From Amycolatopsis sp. (lineage in GTDB: Bacteria; Actinomycetota; Actinomycetes; Mycobacteriales; Pseudonocardiaceae): a DNA stretch of 64,000 bases. Positions 18,810-26,268 of the stretch are shown piece after piece; position 1 is the first letter of the stretch, and each line of letters begins with the position of its first letter. Made by a program: the position numbers and the translations under genes. The stretch is from NCBI RefSeq assembly GCF_025464955.1, contig NZ_JAODNM010000131.1, forward strand, positions 34,704 through 98,703, given 5' to 3'. Under the pieces are notes generated by a model. It was not told the DNA's origin. It saw nothing but the letters and a program-made list of their open reading frames with translations, and did not search any database.

Positions 18810-19445
18810 TCAGATGACGCCGGCGCGCAGGGCGTAGGCGACGGCGTGTGCCCTCGTGTTGAGGCCGTACCGGGTCATCAGCGTGTGAAGCACGTTCTTG
18901 ACCGTGCGCTCCGAGTACGCGAGCTTCACGGCGATCTCCTCGGTGCCGAAGCCCTCGGCGACGAGGCGGAGCACGTCGCGCTCGCGTGCGGCGAGACCCG
19001 AGAGGGTCAGGCCGTGCGGCTCGAGCACGTCCCGTCGCATGCGGTCGAGCTGGGCGAGCAGCAGCCCCTGCAGGGTCGGCGGCAGGAACGCCGCGCCGTG
19101 GCTGACCGCGAGGACCGTCGACACGAGCTCGGCGTCCCCGGTTTCACTGCGGAGCAGCACGGCGGCGACCCCGCATTCGATGGCCGTCATCAGGTCGCCG
19201 GCCCGGAAGTGGTCGGTGACGAGAACGCACCGCGGCTGCGAAGGGGTATCGGAGGCGGCGCGGACCTCGCGGAGGAAGGTGAAGACGTCGTCGCCGGCGA
19301 ACTCCTCGACGATGACGATCACTTTGGCTTGGGCATATTCAGCGCTGTCGACCACGCTCAGTTGCGGGCTGCCGCTCAACATGCTGACCGCACCGAGCCC
19401 GGTGACCTGATCAGATGCCCGGACGGCGACTTCAACCACTTCCAC
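18810..19445 (-). CDS. LuxR-family regulator with atypical receiver-like N-terminus (second copy)
   Basis: A 211-residue paralogue of the 17756-18379 protein, with the same layout. Residues 1-120 are receiver-like (VVEVAVRASDQVTGLGAVSMLSGSPQLSVVD). The position expected for the phosphoacceptor Asp reads VIVIVEEFAGD, so the pocket is not canonical. Residues ~145-205 are a LuxR HTH (LSGLAARERDVLRLVAEGFGTEEIAVKLAYSERTVKNVLHTL). First gene of a probable three-gene leftward unit, possibly regulating the WXG100 genes upstream. Confidence 0.88.
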   Translation of the reverse strand: MEVVEVAVRASDQVTGLGAVSMLSGSPQLSVVDSAEYAQAKVIVIVEEFAGDDVFTFLREVRAASDTPSQPRCVLVTDHFRAGDLMTAIECGVAAVLLRSETGDAELVSTVLAVSHGAAFLPPTLQGLLLAQLDRMRRDVLEPHGLTLSGLAARERDVLRLVAEGFGTEEIAVKLAYSERTVKNVLHTLMTRYGLNTRAHAVAYALRAGVI

Positions 19446-19638
19446 AGTGACTCCCTGCGACCTTATGCTGCGCCTTTGGTCACAGTCTGGACTAAGTCAC
19501 TTCATAAACCCTCTATTGCACACACACAGTAATGAATTGGTCACATCTCGTTCACCCACTTGCCGCATCACGCCCACGTCGGCACCCCCCGGAGGGGCAC
19601 GGGTCGGGACCGGGCCGGGCGCGCCGTCGCGGGGCGGG

Positions 19639-19896
19639 TCAGGGGGTGGGGCTGCCGGAGATCTCGGCCAGCGCGAGCTGCACGCGGCCCAGCGCCTCGG
19701 GCATCTTGGCCGCCGCCGCGTCCCACTTCGCCTTGCTGACGTTGTAGGCGTCGCGCGCTTCCGTGGTCCATTCCGGCAGGCTTCCCTGAACCTCCTGCTC
19801 GAGGTCGGTCAACATGGCGTGGATGCTGCTGGTGATCGACGCCATGTCACTGCACGTGCCCTCGGCGAGCGAGAAGTTGAAAGTGTAGGTAGGCAC
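19639..19896 (-). CDS. WXG100-family (Esx-like) protein
   Basis: An 85-residue helical-hairpin protein (VPTYTFNFSLAEGTCSDMASITSSIHAMLTDLEQEVQ). The turn reads EWTTEARDAYNVSKAKWDAAAAKM: Trp is kept but the Gly of WXG is replaced, as in the partner-type members of Esx pairs. The GTG at 19896 is preceded by GGAAGGGGCT. It lies 53 bases after the other WXG100 gene, so the two probably form a heterodimer for type VII-like export. No EccC or other secretion core gene is in the window. Confidence 0.85.
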   Translation of the reverse strand: MPTYTFNFSLAEGTCSDMASITSSIHAMLTDLEQEVQGSLPEWTTEARDAYNVSKAKWDAAAAKMPEALGRVQLALAEISGSPTP

Positions 19897-19949
19897 AGCG
19901 AGCCCCTTCCGAATCCGGACTGAAACCAAGCAGGGGAAAAGAACTCCCG

Positions 19950-20252
19950 TCAGCGCCCGGTGAGGCCACCGGCCCACGCGGAGGCACTGTCGACCGCGGT
20001 CACTTCATTCGCCCGGCCGCCGCCCATGACCTCGATCATGTGGTTCAGCTCTTTGATGACGACACCGAACTGCTGCTCCCAGTCGTTCATCGCCTGGCCG
20101 AACTTCACCGAGGCGTCACCGGTCCAGGACGCCTGCAAGGAAGCCATTTCGGAGTTCACCCGCTCCAGCTGGGAGGAGGCGTTCGAAGACACCGACTCGA
20201 ACTGGCCGCAGGCCTGCTTCATACCAGGCGTTGACCCGCTGTTGACCGCCAT
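19950..20252 (-). CDS. WXG100-family (EsxA-like) protein
   Basis: A 100-residue helical-hairpin protein with a true WXG turn (SLQASWTGDASVKFGQAMNDWEQQF, W-T-G). Proteins of this family are dimeric substrates or chaperone-like partners of ESX/type VII secretion. First gene of the pair; the ATG follows GAGGAGG. Its function here, secreted effector or regulator partner, is open. Confidence 0.9.
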   Translation of the reverse strand: MAVNSGSTPGMKQACGQFESVSSNASSQLERVNSEMASLQASWTGDASVKFGQAMNDWEQQFGVVIKELNHMIEVMGGGRANEVTAVDSASAWAGGLTGR

Positions 20253-20491
20253 CGACAGGCCTCCTCGTGAAAGTGGTGAGCGAACTGGAGCGCGGACCCA
20301 GTCGGCGCACTGCGACTCGCTACACGCAGTGTCGCCCAGCAGTCGCTGCCAACAGAAGTCCCGGCGGCCGGTCTTGCCCGATCGTCCGGTGTGCTTGCCC
20401 TTGATGTCCCTCTCAACAGGACCAGAACGACAAAACCCCGGCCCCGCTCACGCCAGGGGTCCGAAGTGGACCCACCGGACCAGCCGGCACA

Positions 20492-20527
20492 GGTGGTTCA
20501 GGTGGTTCAGGTGGTTCAGGTGGTTCA
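20492..20527. repeat. Four exact 9-bp tandem repeats (GGTGGTTCA) at the end of the TetR gene
   Basis: Four back-to-back copies of GGTGGTTCA. Read on the minus strand the unit is TGAACCACC, and the first TGA is the TetR stop codon, so three further TGA codons follow in frame. Slippage at this tract cannot extend the protein. Confidence 0.9.
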
Positions 20528-21106
20528 GGAGCGAACGGACGCGCGGCCGGTCACGGCGGCCGAAAAGCCAGGCAGGATCAGATCCGCGGTCTCGGCGGCC
20601 GCGGCGAGGATCTCCGCGTTCGTAAGGTCCAGACCAACCGAGGACATGGCGGCGAGGTTGACGCTCATCATCGCCATCCGGACCTTGAGCCGTTCGGCCG
20701 GCGAGGCGTCCGGCCCGGCCATCAACGAGGAAAGCCGCTCGAACAGGTCGCGTGCGCCGTCGCGGCTGGGCATCAGGTCGCGCAACGCTGCCTGGTTGGC
20801 GATGGTGAACCTGACGAACCGCAGGTCGTCGTCGACGGTCAGGCCGAACCAACCGGTGGCGATCTCGGCGCACCGGGCGGCGGAGTACGGCTGCTCCTCG
20901 GCTCGCTCGGCCAGCTTTTCGAGGGTGCCAAGCCGCTCCTCGAACAAGCTCTGGACGATCGCTTCCTTGCTGTCGAAGTGGTAGTAGAGCGCCGCCTTCG
21001 TCAGCCCCAGGTGCTCGGAGATCTCGCGCATCGAGGTGTTCTCGTACCCGTGCTCGGTGAACAGGCGCAACGCCACCTGCTGGATCCCCGAAGGACTTCC
21101 AGACAT
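20525..21106 (-). CDS. TetR-family transcriptional regulator
   Basis: A 193-residue regulator. The HTH is near residues 8-55 (IQQVALRLFTEHGYENTSMREISEHLGLTKAALYYHFDSKE); the rest is a ligand-binding domain (WFGLTVDDDLRFVRFTIANQAAL). The start ATG (21106-21104) overlaps the ATG of the divergent MFS gene (21105) in one CATG. No promoter or operator can fit between them, and TetR proteins usually have ~10 more residues before IQQVAL. I infer that the N-terminal tip and the divergent promoter were deleted. Expression of both genes is therefore doubtful. It sits at the end of the lipid-synthase operon and may once have controlled efflux of its product. Confidence 0.8.
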   Translation of the reverse strand: MSGSPSGIQQVALRLFTEHGYENTSMREISEHLGLTKAALYYHFDSKEAIVQSLFEERLGTLEKLAERAEEQPYSAARCAEIATGWFGLTVDDDLRFVRFTIANQAALRDLMPSRDGARDLFERLSSLMAGPDASPAERLKVRMAMMSVNLAAMSSVGLDLTNAEILAAAAETADLILPGFSAAVTGRASVRS

Positions 21107-22158
21107 GACGACAGACGCCGCGCCCCAGGTGGCGGACGGCAGCCCGGCCCAGTTCACCCACCGACAGATCATGGTCACGATGAGCGGCCTGGTCATCGCG
21201 ATGCTGCTGGCCATGCTGGACAACATGATCGTCGCGCCGGCCCTGCCGACGATCGTCGGCGACCTGAACCATCTCGCCTGGGTGACCACCGGTTACGTGC
21301 TCGCCTCGACCGCGTCGACACCGATCTGGGGGAAGCTGGGCGACCTGTTCGGCCGCCGGATCACCTTCATCAGCTCGGTCTGGTGGTCTGCTGGTTCACC
21401 CTGGCGAAGCTCCCCCGCGGCACCGGAAAGGCGCGGATCGACTGGCTCGGCGCGGGGCTGCTCACGGTGTGGATCACCACGCTCGTCCTGATCACCAGCT
21501 GGGGCGGCACCACCTACGACTGGGTGTCCCCGCAGATCATCGGCCTGGCCGTCGTCACCGTCGCCACCTTCGTCGCCTTCGTGGTCGTGCAACGCCGCGT
21601 GGCGGAGCCGATCATGCCGCTTCGGGTGTTCGGCAACCTCAACTTCACGCTGTCCGGCGGGTTGGCGTTCTTCTCCGGGTTCGCGATGTTCGGCGCGCCA
21701 CCATCGGCGTCGACACCTCGAAGACCGTCACCGCGCTCTACATGGTCGTCCTCGGGGCCGGCATGGGCTGCCTGATGCAGACGTCCACGCTCATCGCGCA
21801 GAACAGCATCGAACTGCGCGACATCGGCGCGGGCACCGGCGCGTCGACCTTCCTCCGCAACATGGGCAGCTCGATCGGGGTCTCCCTGCTGGGCGCCATC
21901 TACACGAGTTCGCTGGCCAGCTCGCTGGGCGGCGGTACCGGCGGCGGCACGAGCAGCCAGCTGACCCCGGCCGCCCTGCGCAAGCTCCCCGAAGCCGCCT
22001 GGCACCTGTTCCAGGAAGCCGTGACCACCAGCCTCGGCACCCTGTTCACGGTGGCGGCCTGTGTCGCCGCGGCGGGCATCGTCATCGCGCTGTTCATCCG
22101 GCAGGTCCCCCTCCGCGGCCTCGTCCCCGACGAGGACCTCGTCCTCGCCGAGGTCTAG
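21105..22158 (+). pseudogene. DHA2-type MFS drug exporter with two internal deletions
   Basis: Three blocks of one 14-helix drug-proton antiporter occur in three frames. Block 1 (21105-~21385): MTTDAAPQ, TMSGLVIAMLLAMLDNMIVAPALPTIVG, WGKLGDLFGRRITFI. Block 2 (~21390-~21700): KARIDWLGAGLLTVWITTLVLIT to FFSGFAMFGA. Block 3 (~21705-22158): GVDTSKTVTALYMVVLGAGMGCLMQ to DEDLVLAEV. Complete relatives are ~500 residues. Here ~350 codons remain, with roughly 90-100 residues missing after GRRITFI and ~60 after FAMFGA, each with a frame change. Non-functional as read. Misassembly is the alternative. Confidence 0.85.
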
Positions 22159-22174
22159 CCCGGCGGCAAGCGCG

Positions 22175-23920
22175 TCAGGGTTGCGCGGTGAGGAGCTGGG
22201 TCGTCGCGAGTTCGCGGTAGAGATCGTCGTCCTCGACCAGTGAGCGGTGGGTACCCGCCGCTCGCACGGTTCCCTGTTCCAGCACGATGATCTGGTCGGC
22301 CTCGATCACCGTGGACAGCCGGTGCGCGATGAGGATGACCGTGCAGTACTCCGCCGTCCGGGCGACGACTTCGCTCAGCGCCTGCTCGTTGCGGGCGTCG
22401 AGCTGCGCGGTGGCCTCGTCGAGCAGCAGCACCTGCGGCCGACGCAGTAGTGCCCGCGCGATGGCCAGGCGCTGGCGCTCCCCACCGGACAGCGTCACGC
22501 CCCGCGTGCCGACGGGCGTTTCGAGGCCCAGTTCCAGTCGCGACACCAGCCCGTCGAGGCGGGTGACGCGCAGGACTTCGGCGATCTGCTCGTCCGTCGC
22601 CTCGGGGGCGGCGTACAGCAGGTTGCCGCGGATCGTCCCCGCCATCGCCGGCGCGTCCTGCTCGACGTAGGCGATCCGGCGACGCACTTCGGCACGGGAC
22701 AACGTCGAGATGTCCTGGCCGCCGATGCTGATACTCCCGGCCGTCGGCTCGTAGAACCGTTGCAGAAGCGAGAAAAGTGTCGTCTTCCCGGCGCCGGACA
22801 ACCCGACCAGCGCGGTCTGCGTCCCGCCCGGGATGGTGAGCGAGATCCCGCGCAGCGCGGGTTCACGACCGGCGTAGGCGAACTCGACGTCGCGCAGCTC
22901 GATCGCCGGCGCGGGCGCGAGGGCCAACGCGCCGGTGAGCACTTCGACGTCGTCCTCGATCGGCATCCGCGAGACCTCGTCGATGCGGCCGACCGCGCCG
23001 AGCCCCTGCTGCAGCATGCTCGCGCCGGTGACCAGCGACGAGATCGGCAGCGCCAGGAAGAAGATGTAGAGCAGGAACGCGATGAGCGCCGACACCGCCA
23101 TCGTGCCGTTCGCGACGAACACCCCGCCGACCCCGAGCACCACCAGGAACGCGGCCTGGATCGACGCACCGCCGACCATCGTGATGATCGCACCGTATCG
23201 GGCGCCCACCAGCCCCGCGCGATACGCCTCCTCGACGGCTTCCTCGGCCAGCACGGTCTCCCGGTCCTCGGCGCCGTTGGCCTTGACCGTGCGCGTCGCA
23301 CCCAGCGTCCGGTCCAGCATCGCGCCGATGACGCCGACGGAGTCCTGCGCCCGCGCCACCGCGGCCTTGATCCTCGGCAGCACCACCGTCATCACCACGC
23401 CGACGCCGAGCAGGACCACCATCGTGATCCCGAGCAGCGCGACGTCGAGGGTGGCCATCATGACGATGGTGCCGATGAAGGTCAGGACCCCGTTGACCGT
23501 CATGATCAGGCCTTCGGTGGCCGCGCTCTTGAGCAGCGTGCTGTCCGACGTCACCCGCGCGATCAGGTCGCCCGGCGGGCGGCGGTCGAGCTCGGGCACC
23601 CGCAGGCGGATCAGCCGGAACACCAGGTCGCGGCGCACCTGCCTGACGACGCGTTCGGACGTCCGCTGCTGCAGCCACGCGTTCAGCCCGGTCAGCAGCG
23701 CGCCGGCGACCAGGAGCACCGAAAGCCAGATGATCGGCCCCGCGACCCCCTGCCCGGTGGCGAGGCTGCCCAGGATCTGCTGCGCGAACTTCGGCTGGAC
23801 CAGCCCGGACGCACTCGCGAGCAGCGTCAGCACCAGCGATCCGACCAGCACCCCGCGGTGCGGTTTGGCATAGGACAGAAGGGCGCCCAGCGATCCCGAG
23901 GCGGGAGCGGCGTCACTCAT
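22175..23920 (-). CDS. ABC exporter (fused membrane and ATPase half-transporter)
   Basis: A 581-residue half-transporter: six membrane segments (~20-310), then the nucleotide-binding domain with Walker A VGLSGAGKTT, signature LSGGERQRLAIARALL, Walker B VLLLDEAT and H-loop LIAHRLST. It probably acts as a homodimer exporting a lipid or drug-like compound. The ATG overlaps the glycosyltransferase stop (ATGA), making it the last gene of the lipid-synthase operon. I infer that it exports the glycosylated product. Confidence 0.93.
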   Translation of the reverse strand: MSDAAPASGSLGALLSYAKPHRGVLVGSLVLTLLASASGLVQPKFAQQILGSLATGQGVAGPIIWLSVLLVAGALLTGLNAWLQQRTSERVVRQVRRDLVFRLIRLRVPELDRRPPGDLIARVTSDSTLLKSAATEGLIMTVNGVLTFIGTIVMMATLDVALLGITMVVLLGVGVVMTVVLPRIKAAVARAQDSVGVIGAMLDRTLGATRTVKANGAEDRETVLAEEAVEEAYRAGLVGARYGAIITMVGGASIQAAFLVVLGVGGVFVANGTMAVSALIAFLLYIFFLALPISSLVTGASMLQQGLGAVGRIDEVSRMPIEDDVEVLTGALALAPAPAIELRDVEFAYAGREPALRGISLTIPGGTQTALVGLSGAGKTTLFSLLQRFYEPTAGSISIGGQDISTLSRAEVRRRIAYVEQDAPAMAGTIRGNLLYAAPEATDEQIAEVLRVTRLDGLVSRLELGLETPVGTRGVTLSGGERQRLAIARALLRRPQVLLLDEATAQLDARNEQALSEVVARTAEYCTVILIAHRLSTVIEADQIIVLEQGTVRAAGTHRSLVEDDDLYRELATTQLLTAQP

Positions 23921-25110
23921 CGGTTCCCCACTTCGGTGTGCTCGCGGTCGGAAACCCCGGCCCGGGGTAGCAGTCCTTCAAGGTGGTCGGCGGCGGCTTC
24001 GGCACCACCGGCCGCGCGGAACGACAGTCCGACGGTTTCGGCGGCGCGCCGGTAGCCGCCTTCGGGGTCGAGCACGGCGCCGATGGCTGCGGCGATCCGG
24101 TCCGGGGTCACGCGGCCGAACCGCAGCCGGACCCCGGCGCCCGCGTCGACCACCTGACCGGCGACGATCGGCTGGTCGTCCCGGATCGGCGCGACCACGA
24201 GCGGCACGCTGTGCCAGAGCGCCTCGCAGACCGTGTTGTGCCCGGCATGGCAGACGACCGCGTCGACCCTCTCCAGCAGTGGCAACTGAGGAACGTGACC
24301 GCGCACCAGGATGTGGTCCCCGGTCTCGCCGAGCGTCCCGCCCGGGTCGAGGATGATCGCGCGGACGCCGGTCATGCCCTCGATCGCCTCGCACGCGGCC
24401 TTGAGGAAGCCCGCGCCGGCGTCGGCGTTGGCCGTGCCGAGGGTGACGAGCACGGTCGGGACGGCCGGGTCCAGCCACTCCCACGGGAAGTCCGAAGTGG
24501 ACGGACGGGTGGCGACCGACGGGCCGATCAGCCAGACCACCGGCGGCAGCTCGACCTGGCCGAGCAGCTCACGGGTGGTGAACGCCAGCACCCCGTGCGG
24601 CGACATCCTCGGGTCGGCGTCACCGTTGCCCGCGCCGATGCGCGCACGCAGGTCGTCGATCAGCCCGTCCAGCCACGCCGCGACCTTCGGCAGACCGCTC
24701 AACGGGTTGATCAGCTCGGCCGAGGTCGTCGCCGACGTCACCCAGGTCAGGCCCAGCGAGTCCGCGATCAGCCCACCCGCGACGGCTTGCTGGTCGGACA
24801 CGACCACGTCCGGGCCGAAGTCGTCGATCGCGGCGCGGACGCCGGGGGCCATGTCCTCGGCGAGCGGGATGAGGAAGTCCTCCCAGAGGAACTGGAAGGC
24901 GGCCGGCCCCTTGAGGTCGGCCGTGCGCTCCAGTCCGTGTTCGGGCACGTCGCAGCCGTAGACCACCGAATCAGGCCCGGTCAGCTTCCGGACGACCTCG
25001 GTACCGACCCAGGCGACGTCGTGTCCGCGCGCGCTCAGCTCCGCGGCGATCCCGACGGTCGGGTTGACGTGCCCGACCAGCGGCGGCACCACGAACAGGA
25101 ATCGGCTCAC
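23917..25110 (-). CDS. GT1-family glycosyltransferase (MGT/CrtX-like)
   Basis: A 397-residue GT-B enzyme. The N-terminal acceptor domain starts VSRFLFVVPPLVGHVNPTVGIAAELSARGHDVAWVG. The C-terminal donor-binding motif is VDAVVCHAGHNTVCEALWHSVPLVVAPIRDDQP. It should transfer a nucleotide-activated sugar to a small, probably lipidic, hydroxyl acceptor, as MGT and zeaxanthin glucosyltransferases do. The GTG at 25110 is chosen because it overlaps the hydrolase stop (TAGTG) and the Rossmann strand begins at once. Its place inside the megasynthase operon implies the product is glycosylated before export. Confidence 0.92.
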   Translation of the reverse strand: MSRFLFVVPPLVGHVNPTVGIAAELSARGHDVAWVGTEVVRKLTGPDSVVYGCDVPEHGLERTADLKGPAAFQFLWEDFLIPLAEDMAPGVRAAIDDFGPDVVVSDQQAVAGGLIADSLGLTWVTSATTSAELINPLSGLPKVAAWLDGLIDDLRARIGAGNGDADPRMSPHGVLAFTTRELLGQVELPPVVWLIGPSVATRPSTSDFPWEWLDPAVPTVLVTLGTANADAGAGFLKAACEAIEGMTGVRAIILDPGGTLGETGDHILVRGHVPQLPLLERVDAVVCHAGHNTVCEALWHSVPLVVAPIRDDQPIVAGQVVDAGAGVRLRFGRVTPDRIAAAIGAVLDPEGGYRRAAETVGLSFRAAGGAEAAADHLEGLLPRAGVSDREHTEVGNR

Positions 25111-25922
25111 TAGTCGACCTCGACCAGTGCCGCACGGGAGTGGCGGCCGATCCAGTCGAGGATCAGCCCGGAGGTTTCCCCGGTCCGCTCCACCAACACC
25201 GAATGCCCCTGCTGCGGCAGCACGACGACGTGGCAGTCCACGAGCCCGTCCCGCAGGCTGTCGACCTGGATGTCGAGCCCGGACTCGTCGCCGAACAGCG
25301 CGAACACCGGGCAGCGGACCTCGGAAAGGTCTTCGGCGATCGTGAGACTGAGCGGCAGGTCCTCGGCCATCGTCGTGCTGTGCAACAGCTTGCCGGCACC
25401 CTTGGTCAGCCGGGCGGTGTGCGCGCCGTGCTGCTGGGAAATCCAGTCGATCGACTCGTCGCGCGCCAGCTTGTCCTTCGCTTCGGCGAGCCCGGACCCA
25501 AGGTGCTTCATCCACGTCGGCGTCGGCGGGGACGACTCGATCGCGGTAATGCTCGCGACGCGTTCCGGCCGGGTCGCGGCGTAGCCGTAGGCCATGGTGC
25601 CGCCGAAGGAGTTCCCGACCAGGTGCACCGGCTCGGTGATCTCGAGCGCGTCCAGCAGCGCGTCCAGGTCGCCGAGGAAGTGTTCGAGCCGGTACCCGGT
25701 CTCGAACTTCGTCGAGCGGCCGTGCCCGCGCAGGTCGTACATGACCACGTCCATCCCGGCGTTGGCGAACGCCGGTCCGAGCGTGAAGTAGTAGCTGGCG
25801 AGGCTGTCGTAGAGCAGACCGTGCAGGAAGACGACGATCGGCGGCTTGCCGTCGGTGGGCGGCAGCACCGGGTGCAGCCGCTGCAGGTGAATGTTGATCT
25901 CGGGCGTGCGGATCACGGACAT
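25110..25922 (-). CDS. Alpha/beta hydrolase, candidate product-release or tailoring enzyme
   Basis: A 270-residue alpha/beta-fold hydrolase: oxyanion region VVFLHGLLYDSL, nucleophile elbow GNSFGG (Ser near residue 104), acid region FALFGDESGLD and catalytic His in QQGHSVLVE. The ATG at 25922 lies one base after the ACP stop. The megasynthases show no thioesterase domain, so this enzyme may release the chain from the ACP. This is an inference from context; it could equally act on an ester later in the pathway. Confidence 0.88.
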   Translation of the reverse strand: MSVIRTPEINIHLQRLHPVLPPTDGKPPIVVFLHGLLYDSLASYYFTLGPAFANAGMDVVMYDLRGHGRSTKFETGYRLEHFLGDLDALLDALEITEPVHLVGNSFGGTMAYGYAATRPERVASITAIESSPPTPTWMKHLGSGLAEAKDKLARDESIDWISQQHGAHTARLTKGAGKLLHSTTMAEDLPLSLTIAEDLSEVRCPVFALFGDESGLDIQVDSLRDGLVDCHVVVLPQQGHSVLVERTGETSGLILDWIGRHSRAALVEVD

Positions 25923-25923
25923 G

Positions 25924-26268
25924 TCAGTCCTTCCCTGGAGCCTGCAACGACTCGACGACGAACTCGACGAGCTCGCCGACGGTGAGTGCCATGATCTCGC
26001 CGAGTTCACGCTCGGCGATGAAGGCGGCGAAGTTGATCGCGTCGCCGTAGCGGTCGCGGAGCTGACCGGAAAGCCCGACCAGGTCGATGCTTTCCAGCTC
26101 GAGGTCGTCGTGGAACTTGGTGTCCATGGTGATCTCGGCTTCGTCGAGGCCGTACTCCTCGAGCAGAATCTGCAGCATGCCAGTGATGTCCGCGAGCACC
26201 GAGCCCTCGTCCACTGTGCCGCCCACTGCACTGTCCAACATGGCCGGACTCGTCGTCTCGACACTCAT
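25924..26268 (-). CDS. Free-standing acyl carrier protein
   Basis: A 114-residue protein whose last ~80 residues are an acyl carrier protein. The carrier Ser sits in DLELESIDLVGLSGQL (about residue 60). It should be activated by the phosphopantetheinyl transferase domain of the preceding gene. The start overlaps that gene's stop (ATGA). A discrete ACP in addition to two in-line ones suggests a separate step such as starter loading, chain transfer or release. Confidence 0.92.
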   Translation of the reverse strand: MSVETTSPAMLDSAVGGTVDEGSVLADITGMLQILLEEYGLDEAEITMDTKFHDDLELESIDLVGLSGQLRDRYGDAINFAAFIAERELGEIMALTVGELVEFVVESLQAPGKD

